DNA from: an uncultured Eubacteriaceae bacterium
Lineage (GTDB): Bacteria > Bacillota > Clostridia > Lachnospirales > CAG-274
Length of the DNA stretch: 60,612 bases
Assembly (NCBI GenBank): GCA_947167715.1
Contig: CAMVJD010000015.1
Location: 1 to 60,612, forward strand
Direction of reading: 5' to 3'
Positions 44,129 to 52,934 of the stretch are shown in pieces. The number at the start of each line of letters is the position of its first letter. Positions within the stretch are counted from its first letter, which is position 1. A program made the translations under genes and the position numbers. A model generated the notes under the pieces. The model was not told the DNA's origin. It did no database searches and saw only the letters and a list, made by a program, of their open reading frames with translations.

Positions 44129-44962
44129 TTATTCTACCACTACCAGTCTTGCAAGGTTTTCGTTGTAATTTCCAAGACAGTCGGTAGCAAAATATTTAAT
44201 TATATACTCACCCGGAGTATTTACATCAACGCAGCAGCTGATATCATAGTGTATAACATTGTTTGCTATATCATAGGCGGTAACGCCGTCGTGAAGTATC
44301 TCCGCAAGGTTGTTGTATGCGTATTCGTCACCCTTTTTAACAAACTTTTTAGGCTCCTTGATAATGATTTTTACCTGCTCCTTTTTCCACGGGTTGTTCG
44401 GGTTGGGGTCGGTAGGATCCCAGGTAGGATAGGTGGAATTAGCCGTAAGCTTGATAGGCACAGGCCTTGGCAGCGGATCCGTAGGTGAATCCAGTACCTC
44501 TACCGTAGTACCAAGGGGGCAGTTGTCGTATATCCATTTTGCATCGGCAACGCTTAACCTTACACAGCCCAAGGATTCCTTTCTGCCGAGAGAATTAAAG
44601 GTCCTTGTGATAAGCGTGCTTTCGTCGCGGCGTCTGTAGCAGGCGCTGTGGAAAAGGCATCCGCCCGCAAACCTTGTGGAATACTGACCCCAAACACCGC
44701 CCAAAAGCTCCTTCCAGCGGTATTTTTCGGGTGTCTTGTAAATTCCCAAAGGTGTGTTGCCGCCCGCACCGGGGGCACATATCATTGCCTTGTAAGGTAC
44801 CGTGTAGTTTCCGTTGTCGTCCTTTGCGTAGATAGTTGTTACCTGTGTCTGCCTGTTTATTTTGATATAGTACGGGTGGCTGTCGTCCGCATATACGGAC
44901 ACCGCCGACATAAGCACTATAAGCGCCGACAACATTGCTGTGATCTTCTTTGCTGCGTTCAT
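44129..44962 (-). CDS. Secreted L,D-transpeptidase (YkuD) with C-terminal Ig-like domain
   Basis: Cross-links or modifies peptidoglycan through the YkuD catalytic Cys. A signal peptide (about 1-25) precedes the YkuD domain: the active site is CLFHSACYRRRDE (His105) and SLGCVRLS (Cys133, Arg135). The His of the usual SHGC motif is Leu here, a variant common in clostridial members. After a Pro-rich linker (155-190), a C-terminal domain (about 195-277) ends in GEYIIKYFATDCLGN, the pattern of Ig-like Big domains. Length 277. It follows the YcdB/SLH gene by 24 bases and may be co-transcribed with it, both acting at the cell wall. Confidence 0.9.
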   Translation of the reverse strand: MNAAKKITAMLSALIVLMSAVSVYADDSHPYYIKINRQTQVTTIYAKDDNGNYTVPYKAMICAPGAGGNTPLGIYKTPEKYRWKELLGGVWGQYSTRFAGGCLFHSACYRRRDESTLITRTFNSLGRKESLGCVRLSVADAKWIYDNCPLGTTVEVLDSPTDPLPRPVPIKLTANSTYPTWDPTDPNPNNPWKKEQVKIIIKEPKKFVKKGDEYAYNNLAEILHDGVTAYDIANNVIHYDISCCVDVNTPGEYIIKYFATDCLGNYNENLARLVVVE

Positions 44963-44986
44963 TTTTTTAAATTTACTCCTGTTCTT

Positions 44987-46987
44987 TTACAGGGCGTTAT
45001 TTGCCTGCAGGCATTTGTAAATATATTCTGCCGCCTCGCCCCTTGTTATTTGTTTGCCGCCGTTGAATTCGCCGCCCTTTTCGGGGATAAAGCCCATAGC
45101 GGAGGCTATTGCAACAACACCTGTATTTTCCGCACTTACGTCGGTAAATTCTGTTTTAAAAATATCTTTTTGTGCAAGCTCGGTATAACCGCTTTCGTTG
45201 ACAAAAATTTTGGCGATATCATACTTTTTAAGCGGCTGCTTGGCCTCTTCCTCGCTGTAAAGCGCGGTACTGCTGCCATAATAGCGCTTATTGTTTGTAT
45301 ATATGATATCCATATTTATAAAGGAATAAAAATCCTCTATCGTGATAAGCTCGTTTGGCTTAAACTCCTTATAAGGCAGCACATAGCCGTATTCCGCAAG
45401 GGTCTCTATCACCTGCTTGTAGGGGCTGCCCTCAAGGTCGGTATACTCGCCGTATTCGTTATCTATCTGCGGCGTACCCGTATAGGGGTTTATCTTCTCG
45501 CCCGTCAAGGCATCATAATAGCTTTCGCCCCTCCAGCAGCGGTAATATCCGCCGCCGCTCATATAGCCGTAGGAAAGCACGGCCGCATTGTCGGTGATGA
45601 TGTATTTAAGACCAAAGCCCTCGTCCTTGCTGTTTTCAAACACAGTCCTTTCGGCAACTGCATTTTTTACGGACGGAAAATCAAGCTCGTCCCAGTTTTT
45701 ATTGTAACGGCTTATTGTAAGATCGTCGTTGCAGCTTATTGTAACGCCCTGATCGTTTACCTTTATACCGTCGTGTGTACGCTGATACTCCACCGAAGCG
45801 CGGTCTGCATCCGATTTTTTAATGTAGTCCTTACTGTTGTATATCTCGGGAGCGACATTTTTAAAAAGCTCGTCCGCCACATTTTCGACCCTTTTGATAT
45901 CGGGGCGCTTTTGGCCGTCGTTATATTTATAATTTCCAAAGCTTAATATCTCACCCGTCTGCGCATTAAGCTCGGCATTTGCATATCTTTCGTTTTTATC
46001 CCTGCCGCTGTAGCTTAAGCTTATGCTTGGGTGGTCGCCGTAGGTGTTTATATTGGAGCTTTGAAGTGTATAGCCCTTTATCTGCGGGAAAAACTTTTTA
46101 ACATTCGCATCCGCAGTTTCCTTTGAAATAAGGTTTTCAAATTCCTTTATAGCCTTTCTTTCAAATTCGGTAACGCGCTTTGCCGCGCTTCCCGCTGCGC
46201 CCATACCGTTATCGGCATCGGCTGTCGCCTCCTCCGCCTCGATATAATCGTCCTCGCTTAATGCGGTTATCTCCTCGCCCGTAGAGGCATTTATATTTTT
46301 TGGCCTTATGATATAGACGGGCTTTACCGTCTTTTTGTCACTTTCGTAATCGTAGAATATATTATAATAAAGGCCGATATTTTCGCTGTTTTTGTAGTTA
46401 TGATATATTTCGTCTGCGGTAAGCAGCTTTATGGTTTCGGGCTTGACGTAGGTATAACCAAGCACCTTGTCACAAAGGCCGCTGAAATTTTGTATATAGC
46501 CGCCCACGCGGTCAACGCTTATGCTCACGCCCGCATCTACGGGTATGCCGTTTTGGGTATATCTGTAATACATCCTGACACTTCCCGCATCAATGCCTAA
46601 ATTTACTCTCTCAAAGCTTGCCGCCTTGTCGCCGTAAACAGCCTTTAACAAGGCCTCGGCCTTATCTATGGCCTGCTGCTTTGTCAGCTTTTGCGCATCT
46701 TCGCTTTCGTCCTTTTGGCTGTAGCTGTAAAAACGCTTTATACAACCGTGTTCATCAAGCGAAGCGCTGTAATTGTGCTCGCCGTCCTCGCTGCGCCACG
46801 ATATCTCGACATTTTTGTCGTATTGGTTTATCTTTACATCGGGCAGATCCTCGGGCAGGTCAAAGCACACCCTGACCCTGTCTATATATGTCTCGTAATC
46901 GGCTTGGTTTATACCGTTTTGTGCCATTACCGGCATAGATGCCGCCATTAAGGCTGCCGTTATAAATGCTGCAATAAATCTTTTCAT
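44987..46987 (-). CDS. Secreted YcdB/YcdC-domain protein with S-layer homology region
   Basis: Signal peptide to about residue 22. Two YcdB/YcdC (PepSY-like) repeats follow, roughly 30-220 and 280-480; both hold the AIDKAEALL/VADELF helix followed by a VNLGID... or SVEYQRTHDGIKV strand region. The C-terminal part (about 500-666) contains two S-layer-homology-like units: the first starts near LAEYGYVLPYKEFKPNELITIEDF, the second near FTDVSAENTGVVAIASAMGFIPEKGG, with GGKQITRGEAAEYIYK as the classic ending. These bind secondary cell-wall polymers, so the protein is likely held on the wall. Its active role is unknown. Length 666. Confidence 0.85.
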   Translation of the reverse strand: MKRFIAAFITAALMAASMPVMAQNGINQADYETYIDRVRVCFDLPEDLPDVKINQYDKNVEISWRSEDGEHNYSASLDEHGCIKRFYSYSQKDESEDAQKLTKQQAIDKAEALLKAVYGDKAASFERVNLGIDAGSVRMYYRYTQNGIPVDAGVSISVDRVGGYIQNFSGLCDKVLGYTYVKPETIKLLTADEIYHNYKNSENIGLYYNIFYDYESDKKTVKPVYIIRPKNINASTGEEITALSEDDYIEAEEATADADNGMGAAGSAAKRVTEFERKAIKEFENLISKETADANVKKFFPQIKGYTLQSSNINTYGDHPSISLSYSGRDKNERYANAELNAQTGEILSFGNYKYNDGQKRPDIKRVENVADELFKNVAPEIYNSKDYIKKSDADRASVEYQRTHDGIKVNDQGVTISCNDDLTISRYNKNWDELDFPSVKNAVAERTVFENSKDEGFGLKYIITDNAAVLSYGYMSGGGYYRCWRGESYYDALTGEKINPYTGTPQIDNEYGEYTDLEGSPYKQVIETLAEYGYVLPYKEFKPNELITIEDFYSFINMDIIYTNNKRYYGSSTALYSEEEAKQPLKKYDIAKIFVNESGYTELAQKDIFKTEFTDVSAENTGVVAIASAMGFIPEKGGEFNGGKQITRGEAAEYIYKCLQANNAL

Positions 46988-47090
46988 TTGTATACACTCC
47001 TTAATTTATAAAATTATATCCGGATGCCTTTAACAACATCCTTTTATAAATAAAGACAGAATATTTACAGTAAAGGTCACAAAAACCGTA

Positions 47091-49304
47091 CTAAAAACTG
47101 TAATTCGGATTAAGCGAAATATTAATGCCTATATCGTCAAGCGGCATATACGCCCGCAGCTTGTCAACGGTATACAGCACATATTTTTTTATTTTATCGC
47201 TGTCATCCGATTTTACCATCATCCTCCAGCGATATTTGCCGCTTATTTTGGAAATTATGGCAGGTGTCGGGTCATAAAGCGTAAACGCCGCTTTTTTGTT
47301 ATAACGCTGCATTATCTCAAACAGCGTCATTATGCAGCGGTATACCTTATCCTCGTCCTCGCCCGATACAAGCACAAAAAACAAATTTGAAAACGGCGGG
47401 TATTTCATAAGCTTGCGAAACGCCGTCTCCTGCTTGTAAAAATCCTCGTAGCTGCCGTTTACAGCCGCCTTTATGCTGTAATGTTCGGGGGAGTAGGTCT
47501 GCACAAAAACACGCCCCGGAAATTCCGCGCGGCCCGCACGGCCCGCCACCTGTGTTATAAGCTGATATGTTATCTCGCCCGAATGATAATCATTAAGGTT
47601 AAGCGAAAGGTCGGCCGCCAGCACGCCCACAAGCGTAACATTCGGAAAATCAAGCCCCTTGGCTATCATCTGCGTACCGATAAGAATATCCGCACCGCCG
47701 CTTCTGAAAGCGTCCAGTATATCGCCGTGGCTGTTTTTGGCCGCCACCGTGTCCGAGTCCATACGCAGTATCCTTGCCGACGGAAACAGCCGCTGCGTTT
47801 CCTGCTCTATTTTCTGCGTGCCTGTACCAAAACAGCGTATATGCTTTGAACCGCACTGCGGACAAACCTCCGGCATTTTAGCCTCTGCACCGCAGTAATG
47901 GCACATAAGGCTGTCGGTGAATTTATGGTATGTATAGCTTACGCTGCACCGCGAACAGGTCATAACATAGCCGCATTCACGGCAGGAAACAAAGGTGGAA
48001 TATCCGCGTCTGTTTAAAAACAGTATCGTCTGTTTTTTTTCATCTAAATTTTGCTTTATCGCTTTAAAAAGCTCTCGGCCGAAAATGCTTCGGTTTCCGC
48101 TTGCCAGCTCCTCCCGCATATCGGTCAATATTATTTCGGGCGGAGCAAGGTTAATGCGGTTTTTCATTTCGCAAAGCCTGTACACCCCCGCCTTTGCAAG
48201 GCTGTAGCTTGTTACCGACGGGGTTGCGCTGCCCAGCACAAGACGGCAGCCGTAAAGCCTTGAAAGCTCCAGCGCTACCTCTCTGGCATCGTATTTAGGT
48301 GACTGAACATCGGCCTTGTACGCTGCCTCATGCTCCTCGTCTATTATTATCATGCCCAACTTTTCAAAGGGCGTAAAAATCGCCGACCTTGGGCCTATCA
48401 TAACCGAAATTTCATTGCTTCTCGCCCTGCGCCATTGGTCGTAGCGCTCGCCGTCCGACATTTTTGAATGTGTCACGGCCACTGCATCGCCAAAGCGCGA
48501 TACAAACCTGTCCACAGTCTGCGGAGTAAGCGATATTTCGGGTACAAGCACTATTGCCTGCTTGCCCTCGGTAATGGTTTTTTCTATAGCCTGAAGATAG
48601 ACCTCGGTTTTGCCGCTGCCCGTAACGCCCATAAGCATAACAGGCCTTTTATCGTCGGAAAGTATGCTGCGTACAGCATTCTCCTGCTCGTCATTAAGCT
48701 TAAACGGCGAGCTTTTTACCACCCTTGCGGTATTATAATTGCCGCGGTATATTTCATTTTCTTCTGTTTTTAAAATTTTTTTCCCGATAAGCGCACTTAT
48801 CGGTGCCGTATCTATACCCAAAAGCGCCCTTACATGGCTTACGGGTACGCTGCCGCCCTCTGCAAGAAGCTCCAGCACACGGCTTTGCTTATTGTTTTTT
48901 TGAATTATTTTTTCTATCAGCTCGTCATCGGCATTTTCCCTGTCAATAAAAACGCATTTATAGGTTTTGCTTTTTACCTTTTTGGGGATAATACATTGTA
49001 TACATTCGCTTAAGGTGGAATAGTATTCCTTTTGCATCCAATATGCAAGCGCAATGCGTTTTTCGCTTATAACAGGGTAGCTTTCAAGTATTGCGGCAAC
49101 GGGTTTGATTTTTTCATCGGCAATATCCGCGGTATCGCTTAACGCGATAACATAGCCCTCGATCACCTTATTGTTTTTGCCAAACGGCACATTTACGCGC
49201 ATACCCACGTTAAGCCTGCCCTGCATATCATCGGGTATCCTGTATGAAAACACACGGTCCAAGGCCCTTACTGCAATAGATATGACCACAAGCGCGTATT
49301 TCAC
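47091..49304 (-). CDS. priA: Primosomal replication-restart helicase PriA
   Basis: Superfamily 2 helicase that reloads the replisome at stalled forks. Walker A is GVTGSGKTE (about 224-232), the DEEH box follows (about 320-323), and eight cysteines in CRECGYVMTCSRC and CHYCG...CPQCG form the two zinc sites near residues 435-480. A C-terminal domain completes the 737 residues. It is the distal gene of yicC-remA-gmk-rpoZ; the usual coaBC gene between rpoZ and priA is missing and replaced by a hairpin repeat. Confidence 0.96.
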   Translation of the reverse strand: MKYALVVISIAVRALDRVFSYRIPDDMQGRLNVGMRVNVPFGKNNKVIEGYVIALSDTADIADEKIKPVAAILESYPVISEKRIALAYWMQKEYYSTLSECIQCIIPKKVKSKTYKCVFIDRENADDELIEKIIQKNNKQSRVLELLAEGGSVPVSHVRALLGIDTAPISALIGKKILKTEENEIYRGNYNTARVVKSSPFKLNDEQENAVRSILSDDKRPVMLMGVTGSGKTEVYLQAIEKTITEGKQAIVLVPEISLTPQTVDRFVSRFGDAVAVTHSKMSDGERYDQWRRARSNEISVMIGPRSAIFTPFEKLGMIIIDEEHEAAYKADVQSPKYDAREVALELSRLYGCRLVLGSATPSVTSYSLAKAGVYRLCEMKNRINLAPPEIILTDMREELASGNRSIFGRELFKAIKQNLDEKKQTILFLNRRGYSTFVSCRECGYVMTCSRCSVSYTYHKFTDSLMCHYCGAEAKMPEVCPQCGSKHIRCFGTGTQKIEQETQRLFPSARILRMDSDTVAAKNSHGDILDAFRSGGADILIGTQMIAKGLDFPNVTLVGVLAADLSLNLNDYHSGEITYQLITQVAGRAGRAEFPGRVFVQTYSPEHYSIKAAVNGSYEDFYKQETAFRKLMKYPPFSNLFFVLVSGEDEDKVYRCIMTLFEIMQRYNKKAAFTLYDPTPAIISKISGKYRWRMMVKSDDSDKIKKYVLYTVDKLRAYMPLDDIGINISLNPNYSF

Positions 49305-49332
49305 ACACTCACCCCCGCTCTTTTAAACATAA

Positions 49333-49378
49333 GGGGCTGTCGCGTTAAAGATATTGATATCTTTAATGTTTCAGCCCC
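49333..49378 (-). repeat. Long hairpin, second copy of a dispersed repeat
   Basis: GGGGCTG and CAGCCCC close a structure whose inner arms are TTAAAGATAT and ATATCTTTAA. On the minus strand it reads as the 24943-24996 terminator does, with only a few changes, but the following bases are TTATGTTT rather than an unbroken T-run. It lies between rpoZ and priA and may cause partial termination. Confidence 0.75.
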
Positions 49379-49463
49379 ATTTTAAATTAAAAATCATAAA
49401 TATAGCACAGACTTTTAAAAAAGCTATTTTGTTATAAAGCAGCTGCAGCGCCGCAGTATATGA

Positions 49464-49883
49464 CTATTCCTCGCTTTCGTCCAATGCCGGGTCGCTCATA
49501 ATGTCTTCAAGATCCTCTGCATCGTCTTCAAACTCATCGGCATCGATATCATCGGCATCCTCGCCCTCTTCGTCGAAGCCCTCTTCGCCAATCGTCATTT
49601 CTTCCTCTTCTTCCTCAACGGCAGGCTTTATTGGCTTAAGCACGGTGCCCTGACCCTCGGGTACTACCTCTATCTTGCCCTTGTACATTTCCTGTACCGC
49701 AATAGACATAGCCTTATCTACCTTTATCTCGTTTTCTTCTATCATAGGCTTATGTCCGTCTATAAGCTGTCTTGCGCGCTTTGCGGCTGCTATAACAACC
49801 GTATAGCGGCTTTTTACATCGCTGCCCTCGGCTGCATCTTTATTTAAAACGTCCATAAGCTCTGCATAAGATGGTCTTAACAT
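49464..49883 (-). CDS. rpoZ: RNA polymerase omega subunit with long acidic tail
   Basis: The N-terminal part is standard omega: MLRPSYAELM, then SRYTVVIAAAKRARQL (25-40) and KAMSIAVQEMYKGKI. From about residue 88 to 139 the protein continues as a nearly pure Glu/Asp tail (over thirty acidic residues). Common omega is 60-90 residues, so the tail is an extension. Position after gmk confirms the gene. Acidic tails can mimic DNA or bind basic proteins; that is inference. Confidence 0.92.
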   Translation of the reverse strand: MLRPSYAELMDVLNKDAAEGSDVKSRYTVVIAAAKRARQLIDGHKPMIEENEIKVDKAMSIAVQEMYKGKIEVVPEGQGTVLKPIKPAVEEEEEEMTIGEEGFDEEGEDADDIDADEFEDDAEDLEDIMSDPALDESEE

Positions 49884-49911
49884 TATTTTATCTCCTTTTG
49901 AAAAAATGATT

Positions 49912-50463
49912 TTATAAGTTATTGATTATTTTTTCTATTTCTTCTACTGCCTGCTCTACCTCAAGGTTGACCACCTGATAATCGTACTTATCCTTGTACT
50001 CCATTTCCTCCTTGGCGCGGGCAAGGCGTTTAACTATGGTTTCCTCGCTGTCCGTGTCGCGGCCTCTTAAACGGCTTTCAAGCTCGTCCATGGACGGCGG
50101 CAGCAGGAAAATAAGTGTTGCCTCGGGGTAATTTTCCTTTACCTGCAAAGCGCCCTGTACCTCTATTTCAAGCAGTACGTTCTTGCCCTCCTCAAGCTTT
50201 TGAAGCACATACTTTTTGGGGGTACCGTAATAGTTGTCAACAAACTTTGCATACTCAAGAAACTCGCCGTTTTTTATCATTTCCTCAAACTCATCAACGG
50301 TTTTAAAGAAATAATTAATGCCGTCCTGCTCAAAGCCTCTCGGAGCGCGTGTTGTTGCGGATACCGACAGCGCATACCTTTTCCTTTCCATAAGCCCGTT
50401 TATCACGGTGCCTTTACCTGTACCTGCAGGGCCCGAAATAACGATCAATTTACCTTTTGACAT
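49912..50463 (-). CDS. gmk: Guanylate kinase
   Basis: Phosphorylates GMP to GDP. P-loop SGPAGTGKGT at 10-19, GMP-binding TRAPRGFEQDGINYFF at 39-54 and the lid region RLRGRDTDSEETIVKRL around 131-147 are visible. Length 183 is a little short of the usual 190-210 but includes all motifs. It lies between remA and rpoZ in the conserved Firmicutes order. Confidence 0.96.
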   Translation of the reverse strand: MSKGKLIVISGPAGTGKGTVINGLMERKRYALSVSATTRAPRGFEQDGINYFFKTVDEFEEMIKNGEFLEYAKFVDNYYGTPKKYVLQKLEEGKNVLLEIEVQGALQVKENYPEATLIFLLPPSMDELESRLRGRDTDSEETIVKRLARAKEEMEYKDKYDYQVVNLEVEQAVEEIEKIINNL

Positions 50464-50503
50464 AGTAACAACTCCTTATCTTATTTATAAATTCATTTAC
50501 CTT

Positions 50504-50761
50504 TTACTGTGTATCATTTTCTTTGGATATACGGCTTGCTACCGTTTCGGGCAGAAGTGCCGACAGCACCAAGCTGCCGCTGTCGGTCACAATGACCGCC
50601 TTGGTTTTTCTGCCGCAGGTCGCATCTATTACACAGCCGTTTTCCCTGCCCTCCTGTATCATACGCTTTATCGGCGCAGATTCGGGGCTGACAACGGCAA
50701 TAATGCGCTGTGCTATAACTATATTTCCAAAACCTATATTTACACTTTGAAGCTCCTTCAT
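50504..50761 (-). CDS. remA: RemA family extracellular-matrix regulator (DUF370)
   Basis: In Bacillus, RemA is a ring-forming DNA-binding activator of biofilm matrix and osmoprotection genes. The 85-residue protein carries the conserved [28 protein letters not shown] and [18 protein letters not shown] stretches, given by key ends. The ATG at 50761 is preferred to a TTG two codons earlier since AAAGGCGG is seven bases away. Position between yicC and gmk is typical. Confidence 0.93.
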   Translation of the reverse strand: MKELQSVNIGFGNIVIAQRIIAVVSPESAPIKRMIQEGRENGCVIDATCGRKTKAVIVTDSGSLVLSALLPETVASRISKENDTQ

Positions 50762-50782
50762 ATACAAACCGCCTTTTCAGCA

Positions 50783-51661
50783 CTACTCGATATTTTGTAT
50801 CTGCTCCCTTATTTTCTCTATCTCGCTTTTAAGGTCTACCGCGCAGTTGGTTATTTCAAGGTCATTGGATTTTGAGCCTATCGTATTGACTTCGCGGTTC
50901 ATTTCCTGTACAAGAAAATCAAGCTTGCGGCCTACGGGCTGCACCTCGCAGATAATGGTCTTCATTTGCTCGATATGGCTGTAAAGACGGGTCAGCTCCT
51001 CGTCAATGCAGGCCTTGTCGGCAAAAAGCATCACCTCGGTCAAAAGCCTTGTTTCGTCCACATTAAGCTCGCTTATCTCGGAAAGCCTGGTCAAAAGCCT
51101 TTGCTTGTAGTCCTTGGCAACAAAGGGCGCACGTTTTTCAATTTTTTCAACTGTCTGCTTTATGCCGACAAGCTTTTCGGCAATATCCTTTTTAAGCGCC
51201 TCACCCTCTGTTTCACGCATAGAAACAAAGTTGTCAAGCGCCATATCAAGCGCCGCCGAAAGGCACTCCCAAATTTGGTCGCCGCTGTCGGGATCAAGCT
51301 TTTTTTCCACGGTTATAATATCGGGGAATTTTGCGATAAGGTCAAGCCTTATGGGATGATCTATATCGTATCTGTCCTTTATCTTTTTTACCGTTTCGAC
51401 ATAGGCATCCGCAAGCGGCTGATTAAAGGTTATTGCAATATCATCATCCGAAAATGTTTCAAAATTGATATATACATCCGTTTTGCCGCGGAATATCCTC
51501 TTGCCGATCACCTTTTTCACCGCATCCTCATACATTATCATTGCACGCGGCAGCTTTACGGTCACATCATTGTATCTGTGATTTACCGACTTTATCTCTA
51601 CCGTAAATTTTCTGTCATAACGGCGGTCCTCACCCCTGCCGTAGCCTGTCATACTTTTCAT
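50783..51661 (-). CDS. yicC: YicC/YloC family endoribonuclease
   Basis: The start SMTGYGRGEDRRYDRKFTVEIKSVNHRYNDV (from residue 3, by its ends) and the C-terminal GRKLDFLVQEMNREVNTIGSKSNDLEI are diagnostic. Family members form hexamers that cut RNA. Length 292 is normal. It is the first gene of yicC-remA-gmk-rpoZ-priA. The ribosome binding site AAAGGGG is about eight bases before the ATG, and a MITE-like element lies only 39 bases upstream. Confidence 0.94.
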   Translation of the reverse strand: MKSMTGYGRGEDRRYDRKFTVEIKSVNHRYNDVTVKLPRAMIMYEDAVKKVIGKRIFRGKTDVYINFETFSDDDIAITFNQPLADAYVETVKKIKDRYDIDHPIRLDLIAKFPDIITVEKKLDPDSGDQIWECLSAALDMALDNFVSMRETEGEALKKDIAEKLVGIKQTVEKIEKRAPFVAKDYKQRLLTRLSEISELNVDETRLLTEVMLFADKACIDEELTRLYSHIEQMKTIICEVQPVGRKLDFLVQEMNREVNTIGSKSNDLEITNCAVDLKSEIEKIREQIQNIE

Positions 51662-51693
51662 AGTGATACCCCTTTATATTTCTACTGCAAGCA

Positions 51694-51911
51694 ATTATAT
51701 TAAGGGCACCTCTAAGAATTGCTTTTAAGCAGAACGCAGAGGAATTTCCGGAGAGCAAGGAAAAGGCTCGAAAGCATAGCAGAAAAAGCTATGTTGAGAG
51801 ACTTTGACGCAGTTATCCGAAAATTCATCAAGTTATGCAAATAATGAATTTTTAGAGGTGGCCTTAAACCTATACAAAGTCTATTATACTATATAATAAA
51901 CAAATTTAAAA
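51694..51911 (-). promoter_or_regulatory. Promoter elements around the MITE before yicC
   Basis: Two TATAAT boxes face yicC. The distal one (51883-51888) has only a weak -35 (TTTTAA, 17 bases away at 51906-51911); if it is used, the whole element lies in the leader. The proximal one (51694-51699) touches the element, and its -35 region would lie inside the element end. Confidence 0.4.
51701..51866. mobile_element. MITE-like non-coding element of 166 bases
   Basis: The ends TAAGGGCACCTCTAAGAATT (51701-51720) and its near reverse complement (51847-51866) form 20-bp terminal inverted repeats with two mismatches. The outermost TA on each side could be a TA target duplication, as for IS630/mariner-type MITEs. 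No transposase is encoded. Related pieces lie at 39369 and 40189. The rest of the gap (51867-52005) is AT-rich and holds the cobK terminator. Confidence 0.75.
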
Positions 51912-51964
51912 GACCTTTTTTGTAAAAAAACACAAATTTTTTTAAATTTTTTTGTACATAAAGA

Positions 51965-51988
51965 AAAGGCCGCATAAAATCGACCTTT
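51965..51988 (-). terminator. Probable terminator of cobK
   Basis: On the minus strand AAAGGTCG, an 8-base loop, CGGCCTTT, then TCTTT. The stem has one G-U pair. It lies 17 bases past the cobK stop. Confidence 0.6.
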
Positions 51989-52005
51989 AAAACCATTAGC
52001 TATTT

Positions 52006-52740
52006 TTAAATCAACAGCTTTATCAAGCCCCAAGCCTTATTTACATATATCCCCTCTTCCTCGGGGCGTTTTATTACAATAATTTTCATACCAAGCTTGT
52101 ATGCGGCAGAGCATTTTTCGGCAAATCCTCCCTGCTTGCCGCTGTCCTTAGTTACCAGTATATCACAGCCCCAAAAATCGCGCAAATTTTCGTATTCGGT
52201 AAACGGGCCCTTACCCGTTACTATATCGTCAAAGCCGTATTTTTTGCATATTTCAATATTATCCCGATCATCCAGCACCCGAACCCTTGACCTGTCCGCA
52301 AACTCCGACAGAAACGGCAGTTCCTTACTGCCCGTGGCTATAAATATTTTGCCGCTTAAATTTTTAAGGTACGCCGCAACATTCTCTACATTTTCAAGGT
52401 ATACCGCACCCTCGGCCTTTTCCGCGGGCTCTCTTTTTATGCGGAAATACCTTTCCTTGGGGTAATTGCAGATATCGGCGGCAGCCCTGATATTGCCCGT
52501 GATATTTTCCGCATAGGGGTGGGTGGCATCAACAACGGCAGTATAGCCGCTTTTTAACATATCGGCTATGTTTTCCGCGCTTTGTTTTCCGATAATTATG
52601 TTTATGTATTCGGACACGGGCAAAAGCTCACCACCGTATTTTGTGGTGACGCATATATCGGCGTAAATTTTTTCATCGGCACAGCGCTGTGCTATTAGCC
52701 TGCCCTCGGTAGTACCGCCGAAAATCAGCAATTTTTTCAT
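52006..52740 (-). CDS. cobK: Orphan precorrin-6A/cobalt-precorrin-6A reductase
   Basis: NAD(P)H-dependent reductase of the corrin ring in vitamin B12 synthesis. The family landmarks are FGGTTEGRLIA (7-17), DATHPYA (73-79), and KDSGKQGG near 200-207. Length 244 is normal. No other cobalamin gene is in the window, which is unusual since cobK normally sits within a cob operon. It may belong to a scattered pathway or be a remnant. It has its own promoter and terminator. Confidence 0.9.
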   Translation of the reverse strand: MKKLLIFGGTTEGRLIAQRCADEKIYADICVTTKYGGELLPVSEYINIIIGKQSAENIADMLKSGYTAVVDATHPYAENITGNIRAAADICNYPKERYFRIKREPAEKAEGAVYLENVENVAAYLKNLSGKIFIATGSKELPFLSEFADRSRVRVLDDRDNIEICKKYGFDDIVTGKGPFTEYENLRDFWGCDILVTKDSGKQGGFAEKCSAAYKLGMKIIVIKRPEEEGIYVNKAWGLIKLLI

Positions 52741-52822
52741 TTTATCCCACCCTTTCCAAAAAAAGCAATGTCATCAAACCAAAGCATAAAAATTAAGATG
52801 GTTTAGCAGAATCGCTACGGGT

Positions 52823-52851
52823 ATTATATCACAAAATCAAATACATTACAA
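52823..52851 (-). promoter_or_regulatory. SigA promoter of cobK
   Basis: On the minus strand TTGTAA, 17 bases, TATAAT, with TGTGA before the -10 box. The leader is about 75 bases. I saw no cobalamin riboswitch in it; the space is too short. Confidence 0.65.
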
Positions 52852-52860
52852 ACATAAAAA

Positions 52861-52900
52861 TGCGCTTAAAGAAACAGCAAAGCTATTTCTTGTAAGCGCA
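52861..52900 (-). terminator. Terminator of the giant secreted protein gene
   Basis: TGCGCTTA plus AAGAAA pair with TTTCTT plus TAAGCGCA (one bulged base) around an 11-base loop, and five T follow on the minus strand. Confidence 0.9.
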
Positions 52901-52934
52901 CTTTTGTATGTAAAATTTTATGGCGATTTTGTGT

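Noticed and set aside
44648..45946. 432-codon open frame opposite the YcdB/SLH and transpeptidase genes
   Set aside because: Length alone is notable, but it overlaps two genes with clear signal peptides and domains, and its predicted protein has no recognisable pattern.
52741..52822. Cobalamin riboswitch before cobK
   Set aside because: The leader is about 75 bases, less than half the size of a cobalamin riboswitch, and no B12-box was seen.
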